The notes under the pieces are model-generated. The model was not told where the DNA came from and did no database searches. It saw only the letters and a list, made by a program, of their open reading frames with translations. From contig NZ_BJEN01000002.1 in NCBI RefSeq assembly GCF_008326345.1, positions 620,001-684,000 of the forward strand: 64,000 nt of DNA, given 5' to 3'. Position numbers and translations under genes: made by a program. Of the stretch, positions 54,177 to 64,000 are shown piece after piece. Each line of letters starts with the position of its first letter. The stretch's first letter is position 1. This DNA is from Cutibacterium modestum (GTDB lineage Bacteria; Actinomycetota; Actinomycetes; Propionibacteriales; Propionibacteriaceae).

Positions 54177-56738
54177 TTACGCTTTCTCCACATCAGCAAT
54201 TGTTGTATGCACCGCATTCCCCTTCGCCAGCGGCGAAGGGTGTAGGGATGTGAGAGTGTTCACGGCACCGTTAATATCGACCGGGTGATTGGGATTGGCC
54301 CCGTTCGGCGGGGTGATGTCCCTGGCATCTGAGGGGCGGTACCAAGCACCTTGGGGTACCGAGAGCACTCCGGGTGTGATGCGGTTGGTCACGCGAGCCG
54401 GCAGCCGGATGGTGCCGCGGTCGTTGTAGACGAAGACCTCGTCGCCATTGGTGATCCCCTTGGTTCGGGCGTCCTTGGTGTTGATCCACACCGTCTGGGG
54501 GTGTGCATCCACCAACCAATCAACATTGCCGTAGCTGGAGTGAGTGCGTCCCTTGAAGTGGTGGCCGATCACCTGGAACGGGTACTTCTTGGATGCTTTG
54601 GCTTCTTCGGGGCCCTCCCAAGTGGCGACGTATTCGGGCAGGGCAGTGAGGTCGTCACCGCGAAGCTTGTCGTGGAAGGTCCCGAACGTCCATACCTTGG
54701 ACATCGCTGCTAGGCGCTCGGAGTAGATCTCGATCTTGCCTGACGGAGTGTCCAGCGGGTTGGATCCTGGATCTTTGCGGAATTCGGCGAGTTCAACGTG
54801 CGGGTCCATGTCCTTGCGGAAAATGCCCATCTTCTTCCACTCACGATAGGTGGGTAGTTCGGGATTGTCCTTACGGGTTTCCGCTATCGTCCGTTCCAAC
54901 CACTGGGTGCGGGTCAGTCCCCCGGTGAATTCCTTTTCGGTGCCTAGACGCTTGGCGAGTCCGACGCAGATGTCGTAAATATTGCGGCACTCGTATAGTG
55001 GTCTGATTGCCTGGGACGAGACGATTCCATAGGCCATGGGGCCGCCGTTTTCGCCGGGATGTATGTCGTCCTCCTCGGCGGTGGAGGTGCCGGGCAAGAT
55101 GTAATCGGCATAGCGGGCCGAGGTTGTGTACTGAATGTCGCACACGACGACGAGTTCGCACTTAGAGTCGTCGCGCAGGATCTCGGCTGAACGATTGTTG
55201 TCACCGGTCTGTCCCAGTAACGAGTTGCCTGAGTACTGCCAGACCATCTTGATCGGGGTAGTGAGTTTCACGTTTGTCGGTTTGCCGTGTTCGTCGATCG
55301 GCACTTTGTTGGCGCGCACTCCTGGGACTGCTTTCTTGCACACACCGGAGTTGAAGGTGTCCATCTGGTCGCCGTGGTCGATGGCGTCCAGCCAGGAGAA
55401 CACCGAGATGATCTTGTTGGAATGGATGTTGGTGATCCCCGTGTTGAAGGGCAAAGCGAAGTCGAATGCCTGGCTGCCCTCGCGGGCCCCCGTGCCGCCG
55501 CCGGGCATGCCGATGTTGCCGGTAGCAGCAGCGAGCAAGAAGATTGCTCTCGCGCTGTTCTCACCGTTGGCGTGGCGTTGGGGACCCCAGTCTTGGGTGA
55601 TCGCGCAGGGCTTTGCAGTGGCGATCTCACGGGCGAGGCGGCGGATGCGGTCTGCGGGGATTCCGGTGATGTGGGAGGCCCAGGTGGCGTCTTTGACGGT
55701 GTGGTCGGGTCCTTTGCCTTCCAGGTAGGCGCGGTAGGAAGACCCTGCGGGTGCTCCCTTGGGTAGATGGTCGTCGTCGAATCCTATGCAGTAGCGGTCG
55801 AGGAAGGCTTGGTCGTGGAGGTTTTCGGTGATCATGGTGTGGACGAGACACGCAACCAAGGCTGCGTCGCTGCCTGGCCGAACGGGGATCTACTCGTCGG
55901 CCATGGTGATGGCCGTCTCGGAGTAGCGCGGGTCGATGACGATCGTGCTCACCCCAAACTCTTTGCGTGTCTGCTGGGAGACGAACACCTGGCCGCCGCC
56001 GGACATGCGTGTCTCGGCCGGGTTGTTGCCGAACATTACCTGCAGCTTGGAGTTCTTGGCATCGTCGAAAGAATTGCCTGCTACCCACGACCCGTAGAAG
56101 TACGGGTAGGCCTGGGTGATCTCGGTGGTGGAGTAGTCGCTGTAGTGATCGAGGTAGCCACCCCAGGTGTTCATGAGCCGGGCGAAGGCACTCTGGTCTG
56201 GCGGCCACGACTTGGCCATGACTGAGCTTAGGGTTCCGGTGCCGTAATTGATGTAGAAGGCCCCGTTTCCGTACTTGGCCTTGATCTGTTTCATCTTGTC
56301 GGTGATCTCGTCAAGAGCCTGATCCCAACTGATTGTCACCCATTGTTCGTCACCACGTTTAGTGCCCGGCTTGCGTTTCATCGGCTTCTTCAACCGATCC
56401 GGGTTGTAGATGCGGTGGCGAATCGAGCGTCCGCGCACATAAGCACGCACCTGTTGAGAGCCGAGCTCGTCGCCGACCGTGTCGTCTGGCAAGACGCGCG
56501 TGACAGTTCCGTTCTTGATCTCCAGCCGCAGTGGGCAGCGGGATCCGCAGTTGACGGTGCAGGCAGACCACACGGTGGTCGAGGTGTGGTTGACGAGCTA
56601 GTTGGTCCGCGCGCCCGTCGCCTCGTGCAGCGCCGGGGCGAGGGCGGCGGTTCCACCGACCACCGCGGACCACTTCATGAATTCACGGCGACTCACTTTA
56701 GGACGTGTTCCAGACATATTGGTCGAATTGGGTTCCAC
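54177..56738 (-). pseudogene. dmsA: DMSO reductase-type molybdenum subunit DmsA with two in-frame TAG codons
   Basis: The frame runs for 853 codons but has TAG at 56598-56600 and 55890-55892. Before the first TAG is a Tat signal (SRREFMKWSAVVGGTAALAP); the GTG at 56738 follows GGGAGGT. Next is the [4Fe-4S] motif WSACTVNCGSRCPL, then MGD-binding blocks. The second TAG falls in MADE-stop-IPVRPGSDAALV, where family members have Trp. The rest, with the C-terminal MGD domain and VFVYNDRGTIRLPARVT, is intact. It would have reduced DMSO or a related S- or N-oxide. Confidence 0.85.
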
Positions 56739-57254
56739 GTTGAGACCTCCCGACACACGACATGTCGTCGATACGCCATCATATCGTGCGGGAATTCGCG
56801 GCGAGGCAAAGTAAGGATGTTCCGGGCAGCGGATCTAGGCGGACTCTCACTCGGTTTGCTGCGAGAGTTGTCGTAGCGTTTGACTATGCTGTTGTACAAT
56901 GCGGCAGTATGCTTCAGCGAGTGTTTCTTTCGCGGCGGTCGACGCGTCCGGTGCCCCATACGGTTTTCTATTGCTGCTGTTAGCTATAGCGGTGCCTTGA
57001 CCCAGAGCTGATCGGGGCACGGGTGGGCCATGACGACGTCCCGGGGAAGCCCACCTGTCGTCGTGCGGCGCGAACCCTCAGGAGAGCCTCACTTCGAACC
57101 AGGGGAAACCTTGCTGTCTGTCTTTGGCCCAACCGACACCATTCGCGAGCTCACCCTCGATCAGGCGGGGAAACCTCCGTACTGCAGTAGCTTCGTCGGA
57201 ACGCCCAAATGTATCGAGACGCCAGAACAGCGCACCAAAGCCATTGGTGATGAC
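56739..57254. other. Gap upstream of dmsA
   Basis: It must contain the dms promoter (minus strand) and the end of the thi operon. A TTGTAC and TACGAC pair 18 bases apart is present in 56870-56905 on the minus strand, but this is weak evidence. No coding region is recognised; the AT content is higher than in neighbours. Confidence 0.4.
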
Positions 57255-59252
<1,998 letters not shown>

Positions 59253-59261
59253 GATGGCTCC

Positions 59262-60479
59262 TTACCGGTTGCAGAATCGAAATGGGCTGACTGCCGTGAG
59301 TAGGGCCGGGTCATTGTCCTTTTCGGTGCCGCAGACGAAATCTGCGCCAATCATGGAGCCAATAGCGGCCAGAAGAATGCCGTGCCGAAAGTACCCCATC
59401 GAGACGGTGAGCCCGTCGCTTACCCGTCCGATCATGGGCACGTCATCGGGGGAACCGGGGCGGGACTTGGCCGTCATCTCGTAGAACTCGCAGTCGAGGA
59501 TTCCGGGCACTAAGCGGTGGGCATCGCGTAGCAATTGGTGGACCCCCTCGGCACGCACCCCCACCATGCCGTCCTCCCGGGTCGTCGCGCCCAGGACGAC
59601 GGTGCCGTCGACGCGCGGGACAATGTAAACTGCATTGCCCTGCACGACGCCGCGGATGGTCCTTGTCGCCAACGGCTGCAAGGCCTCGGGGACACGAAGG
59701 CGCAACACCTCACCTCGCACCGGACGCAGCAGACCAGTGAGAGCCTGCGGAATGCCGGCGATCTCACCGGTTTCTACCCCGGCCGCGAGTACGACGTGAT
59801 CGGCGTGGTAGCTTCTGCCGTCGGCACCACGCAGACCAATCGCGCGATGATTCTCATCGAAGAGAACCTCACTGGCTCGGGTAGGCACGACCCGGTCACC
59901 AAGGATCTCCAGGATGGCACCGCACAGCCGTCGGGGATCGATTTGGTGGTCGCCAGGAATGTCGACAGCCCCGACGTATCCTGGGCCCAGTGCGGGTTCT
60001 GCCACTCGTGCCTGGGAGACGCTAATTCGGTTGATGTCCATGCCCATCCGGTGCTGGAGCTCCAGCAGTTCATTGAGGGTTTGATGATCGGCAGAATCCC
60101 CAGCGCAAACGAAGGTGGAACTCTCTCGATACCCGACGCCATGGCCAACGTCTTGGGCTATAGCGGTAGCGAAGTCGCGATAGATCCGGCCCGACTCCAC
60201 TATCAGCGGGTAGAGGGTCGGTTGGTCCCAGACGACCTCGGAGACCGGGGCGAGCATCCCGGCAGCAGCGAAACTGGCACCGGAGACTGGAGCGTCGTCC
60301 AAGACGGAGACCTCGATCCCGCGACGACGCAGTCGCCAGGCCGTCGTCAGGCCGATAATCCCGGCTCCGGCGATGACGACCGAGGAAGGGCGACCACGCC
60401 CCGACGGTCGAGGAATCGAAGCCTCGGGACTGTGGCGGCTCTTATCGGCGTGACCCACGACAGTAGATCCAGCGAACAT
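59262..60479 (-). CDS. thiO: Glycine oxidase ThiO
   Basis: A FAD-dependent oxidase of about 405 residues. The dinucleotide fold VVIAGAGIIGLTTAWRL, the SGASFAAAGMLAPVSE loop and the late MGYFRHGILLAAIGSMI segment are typical. It makes iminoglycine for the ThiG thiazole reaction. The frame extends to 60536 inside the riboswitch, so the ATG at 60479 is a more credible start. First gene of thiO-thiS-thiG-thiF. Confidence 0.88.
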   Translation of the reverse strand: MFAGSTVVGHADKSRHSPEASIPRPSGRGRPSSVVIAGAGIIGLTTAWRLRRRGIEVSVLDDAPVSGASFAAAGMLAPVSEVVWDQPTLYPLIVESGRIYRDFATAIAQDVGHGVGYRESSTFVCAGDSADHQTLNELLELQHRMGMDINRISVSQARVAEPALGPGYVGAVDIPGDHQIDPRRLCGAILEILGDRVVPTRASEVLFDENHRAIGLRGADGRSYHADHVVLAAGVETGEIAGIPQALTGLLRPVRGEVLRLRVPEALQPLATRTIRGVVQGNAVYIVPRVDGTVVLGATTREDGMVGVRAEGVHQLLRDAHRLVPGILDCEFYEMTAKSRPGSPDDVPMIGRVSDGLTVSMGYFRHGILLAAIGSMIGADFVCGTEKDNDPALLTAVSPFRFCNR

Positions 60480-60510
60480 TTGGGGTATGACGGCAGTGCC
60501 CACAGCGTGT

Positions 60511-60604
60511 CCTTCCTTCGGCGGCATGACCCGCATCAGGTAAAAGCGGTCGGCGAATATGCCCTCTCAGCCGCATCTCGTTCCGTGCGACTCCCGCGGA
60601 AACT
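60511..60604 (-). promoter_or_regulatory. TPP riboswitch (THI element)
   Basis: On the minus strand the conserved blocks CTGAGAGGG and ACCTGATGCGGGTCATGCC followed by GCCGAAGGAAGG are present in the right order and spacing, with flanking stems (TTTCC with GGAAGG, GCGG with CCGC). It lies directly upstream of thiO. Binding of thiamine pyrophosphate should lower expression of the thi operon. Confidence 0.9.
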
Positions 60605-60660
60605 TCTCCCATCATAGGTCGTGGTCATGGAGGTCTGGTCCGTGGCTCCGTCCTCCAGAC

Positions 60661-61749
60661 CTACAACCAGTTGTTCTTGCGGAATATGGCGTAGAGGATC
60701 ACGCTGCTGGCCACCATTGCGAGTATGCAGTAAAGGTAGCCGAACCTCCAATGTAACTCTGGCATATTGTCGAAGTTCATGCCATAGATCGACCCGATGA
60801 GGGTGGGGACGACAAGGATGGCTGCCCAACCGGAGATGATCTTGAGATCCTCGTTGGAACGTTGGTCGACCAGGGTCGCGTTGACGGTGAGGATCTGAGT
60901 AAGTAGCTCTCGAATGTCGGTGATTTGTGAGGAGATCCGGGCTAGGTGGTCTGCGACGTCGACCAGGTAGGCCTGCAGTTCTGGAGGGACCTGGTGTTTG
61001 GCCGACCCTGCCCTGAGCGCCGCAATGATCGGAATGAGTGGGTTAGTGGCGTGTTGCAGGTCGATGGCTTCTCGAGACAGGCGGTAGATGCGTTCGGGGG
61101 CCGCAGAATCCCCACTGAACACCTGCCTCTCGATCTGCTCGATGTCGAACTGGATGCCGCTGATGACGGGGAAGGTCTGATCGACCACGCCGTCGAGAAT
61201 CGTATACAGCACCGATTCAGGGCCGTGTCGCAGTAGTTCTCCGTCCCTGGGCAGGCGAGGAGCCCACCTGAGGCTCGACAGTTCGTCGGGTATGCGCTGC
61301 ATGATGACGACGACGCAATTGCGCCGCTTAATGACTTCAGCCTCAACAAAGGCGACGTCCTCGATTGAATCGATGTAGAACGGTGGATGCAGCACCAGGA
61401 ACAGGGCCTCGCCATGTCGCTCGAGCTTGGGTCGTTGATGGCCTTCGGCGAGGTCCTCAGCTAGCAACGGATCGAGGCTCATAAGGTCAACCAACCGCTT
61501 GATCTGCGTGCGATTGGGGCTCTGCTCAACGATGATTCCTAGCCGTTCCGGGTGCCCGTCCAACCAAGACAGAGTGGACTCGACATCAGGTTGATGCTCC
61601 GGGTCAGTCGGAACTCCCTGCTCGAACCACTTGATGTCGACAATGCCTGGTTTGGTGTCGGCGATCGGTCCGGTTGCCACTGGTGAGGTTCCCCCACGGG
61701 TCCTCGCGCTCGTTAGCGCGGTATTCTTGGGCTGGAATGTTGCTGACAT
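60661..61749 (-). CDS. corA: CorA family magnesium/divalent cation channel
   Basis: A 362-residue CorA. A large cytoplasmic alpha/beta domain is followed by two C-terminal membrane helices; the first ends in YGMNF, the GMN selectivity signature, and the second is YLYCILAMVASSVILYAIF. It forms a homopentamer for Mg2+ uptake. The start ATG may lie a little inside (MSATFQPKN fits well). Confidence 0.94.
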   Translation of the reverse strand: MSATFQPKNTALTSARTRGGTSPVATGPIADTKPGIVDIKWFEQGVPTDPEHQPDVESTLSWLDGHPERLGIIVEQSPNRTQIKRLVDLMSLDPLLAEDLAEGHQRPKLERHGEALFLVLHPPFYIDSIEDVAFVEAEVIKRRNCVVVIMQRIPDELSSLRWAPRLPRDGELLRHGPESVLYTILDGVVDQTFPVISGIQFDIEQIERQVFSGDSAAPERIYRLSREAIDLQHATNPLIPIIAALRAGSAKHQVPPELQAYLVDVADHLARISSQITDIRELLTQILTVNATLVDQRSNEDLKIISGWAAILVVPTLIGSIYGMNFDNMPELHWRFGYLYCILAMVASSVILYAIFRKNNWL

Positions 61750-61797
61750 TGAATCGCCTCCTCCGACATTTGCGCGGCAAGCCTACTGGGTACGGCG

Positions 61798-63267
61798 TCA
61801 GTCACCGCCGTCATGACCGTGGTTACCGGGGATGTCGTCATCGACATACATCCCTGGGGCATCGAGGATGATGTTGGTGCCACCCGCCACGTCAGAGAGC
61901 TCATTTGGTGCCAGCCACTTGGCTAGGTGGTAGACGCCGACGGTGACAATGGTGCCCAGAGCGATGCCGCCCAAGGTGAAGGACTCGCTGAACTTCAGCG
62001 ACACGTCTCCGACACCGATGATGATTCCAGCGGCTACCGGGACGAGGTTCACCGGATTACCGAAATCGACCTTATTCTCCTTCCAAATTTTCGCTCCTAG
62101 CAGACCGATCATCCCATAGAGAACGACGGTGATGCCGCCCAAGACGCCGCTAGGTGTTGCCGAGATGACAGCGCCGAATTTAGGGGAGAAGCCAAACAGA
62201 ATAGCCACGACGGCCGCTACCGCATAGGCAGCCGTCGAGTACACCCTTGTCGCAGCCATGACTCCGATGTTTTCCGAGTAGGTGGTCGTCGGGGCGGCGC
62301 CCAGGAAAGTCGCCAGCATCGAGGTCGCACCGTCGGCAGCCACTGCCCGTCCGACCTGGTGGTCGAGATTCTTACCGATCATCTCAGCGACGGCCTTGAC
62401 ATGGCCGGTGTTCTCAGCAATGAGGGCGATGACGACCGGCAGGGCTAGCAAGATAAACGCCAAGTGGAAGGTCGGCAGGTGGAATCCGACGACATTGGTT
62501 GACGCATAGTGGGACCCGTTGCGGGCCTGAGGCAGGTATCGCCAACTGTCCAAGCTCGTCACCGGAGGCAAGCCGATCCACGCGGAGCCATGTACCGCCG
62601 ACCAATCTACCCGTGGGGCGGTGCTGCCATCGGAGTGGCGCAGCGGGCCGAAAACGAGATCTTCGACCCACGACAGCGCATAGCCGATAACCAGGGCCAA
62701 GAAGATAGCGATCCGGGACACGAAGCCGCGTGGTCCCACCGACAGTGCAATGACGAGCAGCATGACGATGAGTGCGGTCCACTGGTCGGTGGGCCAGTAG
62801 GCTTTGGCGACGACCGGCGCGAGGTTGAACCCGATGAGCATAACGACGGCGCCGGTCACCGTCGGTGGCAGAACCTTATGGACGACCCGAGATCCGGCGG
62901 TCTGGATGACGATGCCACAGATAAACAGGGTCAGGCCAACGCACAGCAGGGCACCAGAAACGTCATTGGGTTTACCTCCCGAAGCGTAGATAGCGGTGGC
63001 CACCCCAGGAAAAGCGGCCGACGAGCCGAGATATGACGGCACCTCATGCTGAGTCACGAAGATAAACACCAGGGTCGCCACACCCGACATCATGACCGCC
63101 AACTGTGGATTGAGACCCATGAGAACGGGGAAGACGAAGGTCGCCCCAAACATAGCCACCACGTGCTGGGCACCTAGCCCGATGGTGCGGCCCCACCCGA
63201 GCCTCTCATCGGGAGCCACCACCTCACCTGGCTTCAATACACCGCAATTGTGCAGTTTCCAGATCAT
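61798..63267 (-). CDS. Uracil/xanthine permease, NCS2 family
   Basis: A 489-residue NCS2 transporter of the UraA/PyrP branch. The GLGAQHVVAMFGATFVFPVLMGLNP start, PPTVTGAVVMLIGFNLAP, ALIAENTGHVKAV and FLGAAPTTTYSENIGVMAATRVYS (the substrate-site motif) are present. It probably imports uracil or a related base with protons. The ATG at 63267 has GGAAGGA upstream; the frame opens further at 63336. Confidence 0.9.
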   Translation of the reverse strand: MIWKLHNCGVLKPGEVVAPDERLGWGRTIGLGAQHVVAMFGATFVFPVLMGLNPQLAVMMSGVATLVFIFVTQHEVPSYLGSSAAFPGVATAIYASGGKPNDVSGALLCVGLTLFICGIVIQTAGSRVVHKVLPPTVTGAVVMLIGFNLAPVVAKAYWPTDQWTALIVMLLVIALSVGPRGFVSRIAIFLALVIGYALSWVEDLVFGPLRHSDGSTAPRVDWSAVHGSAWIGLPPVTSLDSWRYLPQARNGSHYASTNVVGFHLPTFHLAFILLALPVVIALIAENTGHVKAVAEMIGKNLDHQVGRAVAADGATSMLATFLGAAPTTTYSENIGVMAATRVYSTAAYAVAAVVAILFGFSPKFGAVISATPSGVLGGITVVLYGMIGLLGAKIWKENKVDFGNPVNLVPVAAGIIIGVGDVSLKFSESFTLGGIALGTIVTVGVYHLAKWLAPNELSDVAGGTNIILDAPGMYVDDDIPGNHGHDGGD

Positions 63268-63352
63268 GGGCGTCCTTCCAGGGTTGATTCCCTTCCAGAG
63301 CCTCAGCGTATCGGTCTGGCACGCATACTCATCCAAGCCCCGGATGGGTGAC

Positions 63353-64000
63353 TTAGATCCAGGAGCGGAACCACATGCGCGCCAGCCATGCCTTACGGGT
63401 CATGAGACCGTCGGTGAGGATCGGGTAGATGAAGGCAAAATCTGCAGCGACCAGGGCCATCACCGTCCCGACGACAATCGCACCGATACGCCGTCGGCTA
63501 GTGGCCTTTGCTGGTCCGAGGATCCGACCGAGCCACATCGCCAAGATCGTTACGGTGAACGGGATGATGCAGATCGCGTAAAAGAAGAACAGCGGGCGGT
63601 CGTCGTAGCGGAACCACGGAATCCACGTCGACATCATGGCGACGATCGGCAGGGTGAACCGCCAATCACGGGCGAAGATCCACCAGATCACCGCAACCAC
63701 CAGGGCGATGGCAGCGAACCACCACAGCACCGGGGTTCCGGTCGCAGAGATGATGCGCAGGCACGTACCACCGACGGCCCCACAACCCTGCTGGCCCGGT
63801 TTGATGTCGTTGACGGCGTCGATACCCAATGGACGCTGGTTCACCAGCCATCCCGACGGATTCGAGGCATAGACGTGGGTCTGCGTCATCATGTATGAGC
63901 CAGTGTGGAAGTCATATATTTGCAGATGGTAATCCCACAGTGCAGCCAATGGTTTCCCGATTACCTTAGACAGGCCTGGATCAGGGTTGGGGCCAGCCCA
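63353..64000 (-). CDS. Dolichyl-phosphate-mannose-type protein O-mannosyltransferase, C-terminal part
   Basis: About 215 C-terminal residues of a PMT-type glycosyltransferase; the gene continues past the right edge (the frame stays open to 64000). ALWDYHLQIYDFHTGSYMM, THVYASNPSGWLVNQRPLG and several membrane helices match the C-terminal part of actinobacterial Pmt, which mannosylates exported proteins using polyprenyl-phosphate-mannose. Confidence 0.85.
   Translation of the reverse strand, partial: WAGPNPDPGLSKVIGKPLAALWDYHLQIYDFHTGSYMMTQTHVYASNPSGWLVNQRPLGIDAVNDIKPGQQGCGAVGGTCLRIISATGTPVLWWFAAIALVVAVIWWIFARDWRFTLPIVAMMSTWIPWFRYDDRPLFFFYAICIIPFTVTILAMWLGRILGPAKATSRRRIGAIVVGTVMALVAADFAFIYPILTDGLMTRKAWLARMWFRSWI

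Noticed and set aside
55890-56600. Recoding of stop codons in dmsA as a non-standard amino acid
   Set aside because: The codons are TAG, not the selenocysteine codon TGA; the neighbouring dms genes are frameshifted too, so ordinary decay is simpler.

Overview
The window is high-GC actinobacterial DNA with short intergenic gaps and many 4-base stop/start overlaps. Gene content and order (actinobacterial XPB helicase with its partner gene, DUF3027/DUF2530 next to a cold-shock protein, IdeR-type regulator, Glp-RimJ-GlpR divisome locus, UGPase, narGHJI plus narK, a DMSO-reductase-type operon) fit a facultatively anaerobic propionibacterium. Cutibacterium, close to C. acnes, is my best guess; the genus is an inference from gene content, with no search behind it.

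Bases 1-28,000 are mostly core genome: a CPBP protease end, cutC, a serine beta-lactamase-like exported protein, XPB helicase and its usual partner (split here by a decayed MNT-HEPN toxin-antitoxin pair), nagB, cold-shock/DUF3027/DUF2530/NCS2 permease, serC, nagA, an IdeR-like regulator, thioredoxin, a sugar porter, tRNA-Arg(CCT), UGPase, mscL, a SAF-domain protein, an FmdB zinc ribbon, 5-FCL and the gephyrin-like glp-rimJ-glpR cluster.

Bases 28,427-33,100 are a junk-rich accessory segment beginning right after tRNA-Ala(CGC). Two 279-bp inverted copies, apparently identical, of a serine-recombinase 3' end flank a relic of a ketosynthase-ACP-thioesterase gene. After it come relics of a tandem-HTH protein and a GNAT acetyltransferase.

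Bases 33,185-56,738 are a molybdenum and anaerobic-respiration block: torD-moaC-moeA-moaE-moaD-moaA (minus strand), a HTH-TOBE regulator with modA and a fused modBC (plus strand), then narK-narGHJI ending in a cysteine-containing HTH regulator, then mobA, a mog/moaB gene and DUF6457. Together these import molybdate, build Mo-bis-MGD cofactor and install it in nitrate reductase. The next operon, dmsABC plus a 4Fe-4S protein, is broken in every gene: two in-frame TAG codons in dmsA, frameshifts in dmsB and dmsC, a frameshift and a TAG in the Fe-S gene. The nitrate reductase genes are open and full length.

Bases 57,255-60,604 hold a thiO-thiS-thiG-thiF operon behind a TPP riboswitch, with thiG frameshifted. 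corA, a uracil/xanthine permease and the 3' end of a protein O-mannosyltransferase finish the window.

The strongest observations are the long inverted repeat around the polyketide relic, the wholesale collapse of the DMSO-reductase operon beside an intact nitrate reductase, the broken thiG inside a riboswitch-controlled operon, the ModB-ModC fusion, and the two clearly different MoeA paralogues.
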